A stretch of DNA of 64,000 nt from Kalmanozyma brasiliensis GHG001 (taxonomy: Eukaryota; Basidiomycota; Ustilaginomycetes; Ustilaginales): the NCBI RefSeq assembly GCF_000497045.1, contig NW_015961957.1:62001-126000 (forward strand), in the 5' to 3' direction. Below are positions 10,582 through 20,397 of the stretch, piece by piece. The notes under the pieces were generated by a model. That model was not told the DNA's origin. It worked only from the letters and a program-made list of their open reading frames with translations, and did not search any database. Within the stretch, counting starts at the first letter, position 1, and every line of letters starts with the position of its first letter. Made by a program: the position numbers and the translations under genes.

Positions 10582-10959
10582 TCACTTCACTGGAAACTTT
10601 TTGCACTGCTTGCAACTTACGACGACTCTCTGAGGTTCCTCTTGTCGGTTCTTGGGGTCGAGCGGGTTGGTCGCCTGCTGTTCCTGCAGCTGTCGACTCA
10701 ACTTGCCCTGCGTCGGTGCGCCCTTGGCAGCCTGCTGCTTCATCCTCTGTTCGGCCGCTCTTGCCCTCGCCTCTCGATCCGCGTCACTGGTGCTGCTGGC
10801 TGGAGGGGCGTGACTCGATGTCGGAGCTGTGCTGCTACTGCTGCCGAGTCGTCGGCCGGCTCCGGCGTCGACGGCCGTGGCTGGGCGGGTAGATGGCGGC
10901 TCGTTCAGGGTGCGCCCTTCGCCTTGAAAGGTCTTGGTTGTTGACATGCACGAGCCCAT
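10582..10959 (-). CDS. SVIP-like small protein with candidate VCP/Cdc48-interacting motif
   Basis: A 125-residue protein. It begins MGSCMSTT: Gly2 with Ser6 fits N-myristoylation and Cys4 is a likely palmitoylation site, so membrane anchoring is expected. A Ser/Pro/Ala-rich linker follows to residue ~58. Residues 62-72 read REARARAAEQR, an exact fit to the VCP-interacting motif R-x5-A-A-x2-R, within a helix that continues as MKQQAAKG. This lipidated N-terminus plus VIM layout is that of animal SVIP, which binds p97/VCP and inhibits ERAD. SVIP is about 77 residues, so this one is longer. The tail is basic with a CKQC pair. I chose the ATG that gives the MGxC start. A minus-strand GTAAGT near 10618-10623 could mark an alternative 3' exon. 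It is divergent from the uL22m gene. Confidence 0.6.
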   Translation of the reverse strand: MGSCMSTTKTFQGEGRTLNEPPSTRPATAVDAGAGRRLGSSSSTAPTSSHAPPASSTSDADREARARAAEQRMKQQAAKGAPTQGKLSRQLQEQQATNPLDPKNRQEEPQRVVVSCKQCKKFPVK

Positions 10960-11367
10960 CTTTAATGTTGTTGCCGTGTGCTGTACTCGAAGTGACAACA
11001 AGTGGCGGCGGGACATGATGCAGAAGGGAAGCAGCGCGTTGATCTGGTCTGAATGCCAAGATGACGGGCTGTGCGAGCGAGGGTCCGTGGACCCTTGCAG
11101 CTCTAAGGTTTTCCTGCAGTGTTACATCGGCAGATAGGCAGTTAGGGTAGATCGAGACTTAATCGGGCAGGCACGTGACACCGCCTTTTTCAGTTGAGAA
11201 GAATCGACTTTTTGCAGAAACGCACATTTACACCTTCCATCGACCTCGTCATCGTCATCGTCCCCGTCTCGATCAAGACTACCGCACGCGCGCTCGCATA
11301 TAGCATATCTAGGACGTTCGGACATCGAAGAGCAGACCCCAAGAAAACTCGCACGGGTGCTTCCAGA
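10960..11367. promoter_or_regulatory. Divergent promoter region, SVIP-like / uL22m
   Basis: About 400 bp separate the two divergent starts. No further gene is visible. The stretch just before 11368 stays open in the uL22m frame but lacks mitochondrial-protein features, so I treat it as leader. No TATA box is apparent. Confidence 0.5.
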
Positions 11368-12270
11368 ATGTCGGCATCGAGCACCGCCGGGAGAGCGGCG
11401 AGGCAGCTTCTGCGCTCATCCACTCAATCTGCACGCACCCAGGCTTCCACTTCGGCACTGACGCCCGTCAAGATCCTACAGCGGAACGTATCGTCTTCTT
11501 CCCCACGTGACTCCTTCCTGACCAACATCAGGGACCGCCTCGCCAAGGTTGCGCTGGGAGACAACTTTACCGAGTCGCGCAGACGAGGAGGAGTGCTGCC
11601 GGAAGAGCAGGCTCGACTCGAGACGGAGCGAAAGCGGGATTCGGCCATGGCCTCGGTGTCGCCGGACGGCATGCCTCTGTTCGACGACGTTGAGTCGCTA
11701 CCCATCTCGCAGCAGGCCGAGCGCAAGCAGCAGCGCATCTCGGCGCGCATCGAAGCGCGCCAACTGCGCAAGCGCTTCAACGCCAAGGACCCGCAGACCG
11801 GCGAGGCGCTGGAACACAAGTACTCGACCGCAGCGTTCAAGATCTCACCGCGCAAACTGCAGATGCTTGCCAACCAGATCAGCGGCCAGCCGATCGACTA
11901 TGCGATTTTGCAGATGCAGTTCAGCCCCAAGCGCGCCGCCAAGCGCGTGCTGAGCACGCTGGCGTTGGCCAGAGACCACGCAGAAGCAAAAGGGATGCAG
12001 GTTCCCCGCTTGATTGTTAGCGAGGCCTGGGTCGGCAAGGGAATCTACCTCACAAGGACGGATATCAAGGGCAGAGCGAGGATGGGCAGGAAGCATCATC
12101 CCCAGGCGAGGTTGAGCGTCGTGTTGAGGTATGGAAAGACGTACGCTGAGAAGGAGACGGAGAAGATCGCAACGGCGAGAAAGAGGGTAAGGGCGATTGG
12201 GACGGGAGGCATGGTCAGGACGGATCAGAGCATCGTCAATCAATTCCAGAGGCCAGGGTGGGGCTGGTAG
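11368..12270 (+). CDS. Mitochondrial large-subunit ribosomal protein uL22m
   Basis: A 300-residue protein of the mitochondrial ribosome large subunit. The N-terminus from the chosen ATG is Ser/Thr/Arg/Ala-rich with no acidic residues in the first ~40, as expected for a matrix-targeting presequence. The conserved L22 domain starts near residue 150 (KYSTAAFKISPRKLQMLANQ). It continues through AILQMQFSPKRAAKRVLSTL and a basic C-terminal hairpin (GRKHHPQARLSVVLRYG), the part that lines the exit tunnel. The frame is open 58 codons upstream of this ATG, but that segment is hydrophobic/basic and less presequence-like. No intron. Confidence 0.88.
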   Translation: MSASSTAGRAARQLLRSSTQSARTQASTSALTPVKILQRNVSSSSPRDSFLTNIRDRLAKVALGDNFTESRRRGGVLPEEQARLETERKRDSAMASVSPDGMPLFDDVESLPISQQAERKQQRISARIEARQLRKRFNAKDPQTGEALEHKYSTAAFKISPRKLQMLANQISGQPIDYAILQMQFSPKRAAKRVLSTLALARDHAEAKGMQVPRLIVSEAWVGKGIYLTRTDIKGRARMGRKHHPQARLSVVLRYGKTYAEKETEKIATARKRVRAIGTGGMVRTDQSIVNQFQRPGWGW

Positions 12271-15200
12271 CTGTTAGGCCCGTGACCAAGAACTCGAGGC
12301 CCCTGTCCACCTGCAATCTACACCACTTTCGTCGCGACGACGCAATTTTCCCGAACTGGATCTGGTCGACCGCAATGGCTGCGTAGTCTACGGCCCCCCG
12401 CAACTCTTTGAGCCGTAAGTTGCAGGTGTGCTTCAAGGAAGCTCTCGCTGGCCATCAAGTCGCTCGTCACTGCTTCTGGCCTCAGCTGGAATCAGTCACA
12501 ATGATGCTCTTGCCATGCCAATTTTCGCATTCTGATTGATCAGCAGCCAGGCAAGACCACCCCTCGGTTTCGTCCGCTGCCATGAGATGTCAAGACAGTG
12601 GTCGCCGCCAGCGTAGCCCACCCGCGTACGTGGTTCTCAGGGGTCGGCAATGATCGCTGGGTCAACTCCATCGACTCTATGGAAGCAGAGCCATCGCGCA
12701 CGTGAGCAGAAAGGTAGAAGTCAGCCAAAACCTTTGAAGGCGCGTGTTGCTGTTCGCGTTCGACTTCGAGGATCCCTGCGTCGAAGACAGCTGTCGCTGC
12801 GCGCTCTGACTCCAGCTGGACCACGTGCGACGTATGCCAGATGCATTTGTTCGTACGACAATGCTGAATCATCGAGGAACCCCCTTGAGATTGGCTTGGT
12901 TGCTCACGTTCCACGTTCCGCTCCCGAGCGAGTCGCATAGGTTCACCGCAGCCGCCGCTTCCTTCACCAATCTTTCGAACCATTGTTCTCTTGGGTGGCG
13001 TTTGGACCCGATCGACGGGATTTGCGGAACAGAACCGGCAAAGTGTTCCATAACAGTCGTGAGTGTTCGATTAAGGTCACTTGGTCAGGCCTCACCAGGG
13101 CGACTGGATGTCGATCAATCTGAACAGAAGAACGGCCTTGCCTGCATGCGATCTCACCGGTCGCCGGAATGCGACGAGATTTATCCGCCTTTGAGTGGTG
13201 GCGTTCTGCTCGTGCTCGTGCTCGTGGTCGGCATTGTTGGAGCCGACATGGTGGGTCAAGCGGGGGGAAGCCTGGACCGAAATCTCTCACGATTCAGGGT
13301 CAGCTTCTTCCAGAAGTTTGGACGGCGTTCAGGGCTCCCAAGGCGACAAAGCTGCACACTCTCGGACCTGACGAGCAATCGAAGAACGTCGAGAGAAGAA
13401 GATGTCCACATGCAACAAGCAGTGTCAGGCTCCGAAGCGCTTCAATGGCTTCGACCGTTCCGAGAATGTGGCTACCGGAAAGGTCTCTCGGTCCGTGGAC
13501 GTCTAAACCACCATCAAACTCAGTCAGTCCCCTTACCATGTCCAACTTTATGGTCCGACCGTTGCGAAGGAAGAAATTTGTTGTCTCCGAGCATGCACAA
13601 ATCACTGATAGCCTCCGAGAAAGTACGATTGAGCAGATGAAAAAGCAGATGCCGTTCAGTATCAAAACACAGCGATGAAAAGGAACAAGGCCGGCAACTT
13701 GTCGTAGGCGCCCAAGCGCCTGGTGACAGGTCTACTTTGTTGTGTCGACAATGAAGCGCATCGTCGTGCATCAGCAGGGCCGCATCTCGCTGGCCTGACA
13801 AGTCGCTTGCCATTGTGCACTGTTCACGTGTCTCGGACGGGCTCACAATAATAGCATTGGAAGTCAGTGCAACCGCAGCAAAGTTTCAGCACAACAGGGA
13901 ATCCTCGCCAGTCACGTCGATGTACGCATGATTTCAAACACGGGAGGCTTCCTGAGACAGCTGAACCGTCAAAGCGTCAACGTGCAGATCTGGTCGCTCA
14001 AGCGTCCTGAGCTTCAGAGCTCGTCTGCTACCACGTTGACCTCGCTTCCACTTGCAAACATGTTTAAAGATCCGGACCCAGGCACCCTGCAGGGGCTCGC
14101 AGTAAATGCAAAGGAGATCGATCGTGACCAATGCAATGAGTTAGTACAAGGCCAGCACGAATCAAATTCCCTTTCTCTTGTATCTCTCTGCTTCCAAGGT
14201 TCAATCCCAGCTGGAAGAATTTCCAGATTCGGGTCGGACCGTTTTGACCGAGGGGGCTTGCAGCTTTGCAGTCGAGCATCCATCTAAATTGCTTCATGAT
14301 TGACAGGGTGCAGCCAATCGCAACCCTCGTCAAGCCCAATGTCGATTTTTCCCGATAGCGGTAAGGCGAGGTCGATCCTTGACCGAGCCGAGCCACATAT
14401 CTTGGAGCCCCTCTCACACACTGTGGCTGATTCAGTAAGACGGCCACGAGGCAAGCGTGTCGATCAAGCGAGTCAAGCAGACGCCACAGGAAGAGGACTC
14501 TTGCCCGTGTTTTTGGCGGTGCGAGGTTTCGGCCCATGGATCTTGTCAAGCCGTTTCCGGTGGCTCTATCGATCTCGGCGGTGTCTCGGGGGAGTGCTGA
14601 TCAGATTCTCTGACCCTTGCACTCGAAACGCGATAAGGCCGTCATAGCCCGTCCAACGGTGGCCACTGGCGCCCCACCTCTTTGATTGTCGATCGTCGAG
14701 CTGCAAGCACCTCGACCAACATGACTCAGTCTACTGTATGTCGCCAGATGGGGAATGACGACGAAACTTTTCGAGTCCTTGCTCTTGGCAATGTCGCAAA
14801 ACATGTTCGCAGCTCAGCGTTCATCGGCCTTTGCGCACAGTTTTTCGCCGACGCTTACGCGGAGCTGTGCCGGCCGACTTGACACTCTACTCCGTCCCGT
14901 TTGAGGGACCGCCGAGATCTGTCAAAGATTAGGGTCTGCTTCTGCTTTAGGAAAGGGGCTCAGCAGCAACCGTGTTGACAGGCAAACCCTAGGATAAATT
15001 CAGGGAAATCCAGGGTGCATCAAGTCGAGTCCCAAGCCTCAAATTCCCACGCGAGCAAGAAAGGGTGGCTGGCAAGCAAGGGTCCCGTCCTCGTGCATTA
15101 GGTTGCCCTGAACCGCTACCACGGTCCAGGCTCGTCCATCTCGGCCTTGGCACTGTGCCCTTCTACCCCTGACATCGTCCAGTTGCCTTGAACAGAGCAT

Positions 15201-16228
15201 CGAAGGCTGTCCTTCATAGATGAGATGACATCTGGCTCACGCTCATCAGGCGAGAACGCGTTTCGGTGATTGCACCACCACGGAGGCCTTACTCGGTTCT
15301 GATTCGCGCTAATGTCAAAACAAGAAGATTTTCTTCGATGAAAACTGCAGCGTCGCTCTTTGAAAGTCCTTCAATCTCCGCGTTGCTGCTTTCATGACAG
15401 CGATCGACACACGCCAGACAGTCCCGGGCCGCAGCTCAAGTGCATTAATTAATCTTCCTATGGGTAAGCGAGAGTGCATAAGTCTCCCGTGGTTGCCTGC
15501 TGCTGCACGTCGATACGAATCCACACAATGATCCCACCGGGCCACCCGTCGACCCGCACCGGTACCCTGTCCCTTTTGTGCCTGACGTGCCGCAAAAGCC
15601 TCTTCATGCGATAACGCGGCAAGCCACCCATCTCCGCTTCACGTACCGACGACTGCCAAGAGTCGTCACTGTCCTGTCGTTGATCAAATCCGAAACCCTT
15701 CTGCAGGAGAATCTTCAACGCAGTTCTCATCGTCTGGCTAACTCTACTTTCGCCTGACCCTCGTCCCTGATGGGAAGGTTTTGCCGCCGAGACCCGGCAA
15801 GCTCGCCGGTGGAGCGCATCTGGGCAGCCTGTCGATCCTTCGTCCTACTGCTTTCACTGCGCAGCAAGGCTCCCGTGGCGACGTGCCGGGCCACCTTTTC
15901 GGTCGCGATGGCATGAGGTGCCTGTGGCTTGGGACCAGCTCTGGGCCCACGTTTTGCCGTCCAGACTCTCTGCACCACATGTCAAAACAAGGTCCAACTT
16001 CCAAGATGCCAGTGGAAGGGACATTGCCACGGCAGGCCGCTTTCGCTCAGTGTCTTATCCCATGACGGTGTTTATCCCTCGATAGTTCTCACGAATCAAG
16101 CGCCGACGAAACGCAGTCTCAGTAGCTCTCGTCCCTGAAACGGTCCGCCTCTGGTCAGGCCCATGGGAAATCTCGCCCCTCCTCGACTGTGCTCTTCCCT
16201 TTCCTCGCTGACCCAAGCCGCTGGCAGC
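12271..16228. other. 4-kb gene-empty region
   Basis: This is the longest empty stretch in the window. Many ORFs of 60-271 codons overlap on both strands (for example 12825-13640, 14064-14549, 13300-13665). None has a recognisable domain, a continuous signal peptide or smut-like codon preference, and base composition is closer to even than in the genes. I see no terminal repeats, reverse-transcriptase or transposase motifs, and no convincing tRNA. It may hold regulatory DNA, a non-coding RNA or a decayed element. Confidence 0.5.
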
Positions 16229-16236
16229 ATATATAG
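16229..16236 (+). promoter_or_regulatory. TATA box of the cysteine-rich secreted protein gene
   Basis: ATATATAG lies about 150 bp upstream of the ATG at 16384 and is followed by a long pyrimidine-rich tract (about 16260-16360), typical of strongly expressed fungal genes. Confidence 0.55.
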
Positions 16237-16383
16237 GGCGCTTGTCTATCAGCTGACGGTCCTTCCCTATTGTTTCCCACCTCAAGCATCCGTTCTCTCC
16301 CCTTCATTTCCTTCTTCACTCCCTACCCCATCCCCCAACCCTCCCGCCTCGTTTAGCCAAGGTAGCTACCTCTACTTTTCGAC

Positions 16384-17181
16384 ATGCGTGCCTCTATCCG
16401 TTCGGCTCTCATCTTCGCTGCCGCCGCCGTTGTGGCGCTCCAGGTGGCTCAGCCCGCTTCGGCCCACCTTGTCGACCGCGAGGTGTTCGAGAACATCGCC
16501 CCTTCCCTCTACAACTACCAGCGTCGTCAGGAGGGCGCTACCGCCGTCCCCACCACCACCACCAGGACCGCTGCTCCCACCCAGACTGCTGGTGCCGGCT
16601 GCAAGGCCGACGGCGACTGTGCCGAAGGCTACATGTGCGACACCAGCGCCGGCAAGTGTGTGCCCAACAAGGGCGAAGGCCAGCCCGGCTTCTACTGCAC
16701 GGGCGACAACCAGTGCGCGTCCAACTACTACTGCTACCGTGGCAGCTGTGAGACTGTCAAGCAGGCTGGTCAGAACTGCTACAAGGACAACGGCTGCCTG
16801 TCGGGCTCGTGTGTCAACAAGAGGTGTGCCGAGCCCAAGACCGTCCCCGCCGGTGCAGCTTGCTCCCAGTCGACCGACTGCCGTCCCGGCTACTTCTGCG
16901 GTAACCGCACCTGCAAGCCTCAGCAGGGCGGTGGAGCTGCTTGCTACAAGAACCAGGGTTGCATCAACAACATCTGCGTCGACGGCAAGTGCTCTTCTCA
17001 GGGTCTCAACAAGGATGGCTCTGCATGCTTCAACAACAGCGAGTGCAACTCCAACTTCTGCTGGAAGAAGGCCTGCCGCCCCAAGCGCGCCAACGGCCGC
17101 ACCTGCAACTCGGCCGCCACCTGCGAGAGCGGTAATTGCAGGTACAACAGGCGCACCAAGATTTCCAAGTGCCGTGCTTAA
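16384..17181 (+). CDS. Secreted protein with seven four-cysteine modules
   Basis: A 265-residue secreted protein of unknown function, intronless. The signal peptide covers residues 1-27 (cleavage near ASA/HL). A YQRR dibasic site at 45-48 suggests Kex2 processing, followed by a Thr/Pro/Ala linker (about 52-70) likely to be O-glycosylated. From residue ~73 to the end there are 28 cysteines arranged as seven consecutive modules. All start C-x5-C, followed by x4 or x5-C and usually x4-C. Modules 1, 2 and 4 have the x5 spacing with an aromatic residue (GYM, NYY, GYF), and modules 3, 5, 6 and 7 have x4. The spacing recalls Dickkopf-N/EB-type cysteine-rich modules. All cysteines are probably disulphide-bonded. 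The TATA box and C/T-rich leader suggest high expression. A cell-wall, adhesive or secreted-effector role is possible but not shown. Confidence 0.8.
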   Translation: MRASIRSALIFAAAAVVALQVAQPASAHLVDREVFENIAPSLYNYQRRQEGATAVPTTTTRTAAPTQTAGAGCKADGDCAEGYMCDTSAGKCVPNKGEGQPGFYCTGDNQCASNYYCYRGSCETVKQAGQNCYKDNGCLSGSCVNKRCAEPKTVPAGAACSQSTDCRPGYFCGNRTCKPQQGGGAACYKNQGCINNICVDGKCSSQGLNKDGSACFNNSECNSNFCWKKACRPKRANGRTCNSAATCESGNCRYNRRTKISKCRA

Positions 17182-17809
17182 ACGGTCCACCTTGCGGCTC
17201 TCTCCTCGTCATCATCCCTCTCTTCCTTCCGATCTCGTTCGATCACTCCTGATCTTACACGTTGATTCGCGACGCTGATCCTCAGCTGTTGCAACCCCTC
17301 CTGGCAACTGACCTCCAGTCGCTGTTCATTCTTGTCGTTGCTACCCTTCTCTTTCGTGTAGAGCGGTTCTCTTTCTCTTTCTGCAAACGGGTTTCATCGC
17401 ATTTGTTCCGCGTGTGATCGATTGGACTGTGCGAAAAAGCTGAGCCTGTCTGAGCGCGACCAGAGACGGGATCGACGCGGGACCTTATCTGTCAAAAACT
17501 GCAAGCGAAATTGAAAAAAAGGCGAAATTTTCCCATGCGTCGAGCAAGATCTTCCCGTGTCGATCCCGTGTTGCCGTTTTGAGAACAACCAAGTGCGGAA
17601 AAAATCCTTCCCGCGCGCTGCCCATCCGCACCCAATATTGCCCTGTACACGGCGCACTTTGAGAACGCCTCGCGTCGTTCTTCCGCGGGCTTTCTCTCAC
17701 ACCCATTTGTCACGCTTACAAATGTGCGGATCATATCTGAGTTCTGTTTGCAGGACGTTACAATTGCGAATTCGACGAGGGCAATATCAAAAAAAGGGGG
17801 CGGATCAAT
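17182..17809. other. Intergenic between convergent genes
   Basis: This contains the 3' ends of the cysteine-rich protein gene and the GT-like gene. A-rich runs occur around 17513-17521 and 17790-17796. No gene recognised. Confidence 0.6.
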
Positions 17810-19252
17810 CTACTTGGAGCGCATGTCGGTGGAATGACTGCCAACCGGGAGGTAGTCCCTCTTGTTTGTGGAGAGTCGATCCATCAGCTGTCGCACTTGG
17901 GTGACGAGGGTCCTTCGGAAGATGAAAGCCAGGGCGATACCAATGAGAAAGACGAACGCAGATGCCGTCGAGCTCGGGTGTTCCGCCGGCACGCTTTTGG
18001 CGGCGTGGAGGTAGTCTCCAAGCACGCCGTGATGGTCGGCGGCCACAGCAGCCGGATTGACGAGCTCGTTGAGCAGAGCGCGGTTTTGCTGGATGATCCG
18101 AGCTCGGTAGCCGCGGATGTAGGTGAGCTTTCGGTTGCGCGTCGCCTTGTCCAGCGCCAAGTAGCGCATCGCTGCTTGCACGTCGGACTCTCCTGGCAGC
18201 GTCTTGAAGACAATCTCCTCGTCCAGGAACGTATACGCGTCCAGCATCTTCTGATCGCCAATGATGATGGTGCCGCCAATGATGGCTGCGTTGATGGTGG
18301 ACGAGGCCTTCTTGATGAAGTACAGCGGCGAGGCAAACGCGGGCAGCAACACACTCGACTGCCCCAACGTCTTGTAGAACGCCGGATACTCGAGGTTCAT
18401 ATGCATGTCGACATTGTCGGCCAAGTTGGCGGGGATCTTGAGCGGTTTCCCGGAACCGATCAGCACCAGCCCGGGCTTTTCAGCCTTGGACGTTCCCGCA
18501 GGCAAGCTTGCGAGGCCTTCGCCGAAGCGCTGAAAGACGGCATTGTAGTCGCGTCGACCGCTTTCGAAGTTGCCCTGAATGACAAAGCTCTTGTGCTTGT
18601 CTTCGGCCCGCTCGGTGCGAATCCCCTGGGGAAGCTCGAAGACCGGAATGTAGACTTCCCAGTGGATAGGCTTGGAACCGCGCTTGGTCATATCGTCTTG
18701 AAGCCATTTGCCGACGTGCTCGCTGAGCACAAGGAAGGTGATTCGGTCCGCGTCGATCCAGAGCTTGGTCAAGCTGTCGTAGTACTTGCCGGGGCCCGAG
18801 TGTCCTCCCGGGTCGTGGTAGACACAGAGCAGCTGCACATCGGTCTCGTGGAAGAGACGTTGCCATTCCGCCGTTCGCTTGTCCACATCGTAATCGCAGC
18901 TGACCGAGAGGATGGCGTCGACTTTGTTTTCGATGATGGCCTGAGGCGTGATTTCGAACTCCCGGCTGTTGGTGTGGTTGAATCCCTGCGTAGTGAGCGG
19001 GTTGATGAAGGGAAAGGAGCTGGTGATCTCGGGCATGCCCCAGCGCGAATAATGCTGCGAGAAGGTGGTTTTGATGTATGGAGATGCTCCGAGATCGGAG
19101 AGGAAAGCTGCGTACACCTCATCGTGATAACCCTCGGACTCTCGAAGCAAGACGTGCTTGAGGTCAGATGAAGACCGCGAAGCAGGAGAAGCCATGGTCG
19201 TGCCGAGAGCAAAGGCTGCGCATGCGAGCGTGGTCAGAAGCCGTCTGACCAT
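17810..19252 (-). CDS. Membrane-anchored lumenal protein, GT-B glycosyltransferase-like
   Basis: A 480-residue intronless protein. The chosen ATG opens a signal peptide (MVRRLLTTLACAAFALG, cleaved near residue 22). A large lumenal domain of ~400 residues follows, then one C-terminal membrane helix at about residues 424-445 (SAFVFLIGIALAFIF) and a short basic tail of ~35 residues, giving a type I topology. The second half of the lumenal domain has SFVIQGNFESGRRDY, LVLIGSG and a segment with EYPAFYK then STINAAIIGGT. Their order resembles the C-terminal half of GT-B glycosyltransferases. I do not recognise a specific family, so glycosyl transfer is inference. The frame extends 27 codons upstream with a second hydrophobic stretch but without an ATG. 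Confidence 0.55.
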   Translation of the reverse strand: MVRRLLTTLACAAFALGTTMASPASRSSSDLKHVLLRESEGYHDEVYAAFLSDLGASPYIKTTFSQHYSRWGMPEITSSFPFINPLTTQGFNHTNSREFEITPQAIIENKVDAILSVSCDYDVDKRTAEWQRLFHETDVQLLCVYHDPGGHSGPGKYYDSLTKLWIDADRITFLVLSEHVGKWLQDDMTKRGSKPIHWEVYIPVFELPQGIRTERAEDKHKSFVIQGNFESGRRDYNAVFQRFGEGLASLPAGTSKAEKPGLVLIGSGKPLKIPANLADNVDMHMNLEYPAFYKTLGQSSVLLPAFASPLYFIKKASSTINAAIIGGTIIIGDQKMLDAYTFLDEEIVFKTLPGESDVQAAMRYLALDKATRNRKLTYIRGYRARIIQQNRALLNELVNPAAVAADHHGVLGDYLHAAKSVPAEHPSSTASAFVFLIGIALAFIFRRTLVTQVRQLMDRLSTNKRDYLPVGSHSTDMRSK

Positions 19253-20397
19253 GTTGCGAGCTTGAAGCCTCCTGGTTTGCGAACCAATGGAGGAAGAGAT
19301 GGTGAACAAGATGATGGTGGACGGAAGGAACAAGGGCTAGCTTTTGTTGTAAGCTCACGATCAAAGAACACTCACAACATGCGAAGGCTGAGCGTTGAAA
19401 CTTGACTGCATCGCAGCGGAACGTGTCAGACAGGATACAGTGTTCCGAACTGCATGCCGAGTAGTGACAGAATCTTATCGCCATTTCCTGCCGAGCTTCA
19501 GACGCAACACCGACAAGAGCTTGAGCGCGTCTGAAAAACAAAAAAAAAGATCGACACCGAGGCGGTCGGAATTTCACAATATATTTTTCCAGCCAGTGAT
19601 CCCGCGTCTGACAGTCGCGCTGGCACGACCCTTGAAAGATGAAAAGCCGCGTGGCTACGTTTCATTCCCGTGCCTGCGTGCCTGCATCTCGCTCTCCTCT
19701 TCCCAAGCCACCCAGTCGTCCCGAGCTGCATGCATGGATAATGTTTTTTCTCTCTTTTCTTTTCTTTTTCACTCGAAAAACCCGCACAAGAGGGCTACCC
19801 AGAACGCCAGCCGAGCACTAAGGTAGCCGTTCACACGGGATCGACCTGAGACCGTCTGGGCCATTCTCGAATCTTGTTGGTGCATTACTGCAGTTGCGAA
19901 TCACTCCCAAGAATCAAGCTGGAGTCTTGATGCCTAGGGACCCTTCTTTGCCGTCGCTTGACCCGTCGCTTGACCGGGACGGGTCGACTTGTACCTCGGT
20001 CGACGCAATCCTTCGGCCATCAACAAGGAGTGGCGTTTCAGTCTGACATTTTCGTGCCCGTGCTGCTGCCAATGCTCTCATCCCGGACCCTTTGCGCGAG
20101 CTCTCCACCTGGACTGAGCTGCTAAGGTAGCGGCGCGATGCTTATCTTGTCGGAACACTCGATGGACCCTGCAGCCTCGCAGATCGAGCAAGATTACTCA
20201 AGACTGTGTGGTTGCATGTCCGCTGGCTCTTCTGTCAATCCCGTCCTGGATTCGCTCCGGGAGCCAAGCTTGCCGTTGACCATCAGCCGTTTCTGTTCGA
20301 GCTCTCTGCAGTGGGCTTTCGATATGTGTTGGTGATTCGTACGCCGCTTGTCTCTTCCACTCCTTCATCTGCGGTCTCATCTACCAAGCTATCGATC
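19253..20397. promoter_or_regulatory. Divergent intergenic region, GT-like / sugar transporter 1
   Basis: About 1.1 kb between divergent genes. Homopolymer tracts (A-run near 19541-19549, T/C-rich stretch at 19742-19770) and a short direct duplication GTCGCTTGACC at about 19953-19976 are present. The transporter frame is open for 64 codons before its ATG but without meaningful content. No separate gene recognised. Confidence 0.5.

Noticed and set aside
12825..13640. 271-codon ORF in the empty region
   Set aside because: Overlaps opposite-strand ORFs of similar length and has no domain, signal or consistent composition.
14190..14220. T-arm-like hairpin with GGTTCAATCC
   Set aside because: No acceptor stem or A box at the right distance, so not called a tRNA.
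16163..17278. 371-codon ORF overlapping the cysteine-rich gene in another frame
   Set aside because: Low-complexity Ser/Thr/Pro/Ala shadow frame; the 265-residue frame has the signal peptide and ordered cysteines.
17834..19171. 445-codon plus-strand ORF
   Set aside because: Antisense shadow of the GT-like gene, whose signal peptide, domain and anchor make biological sense.
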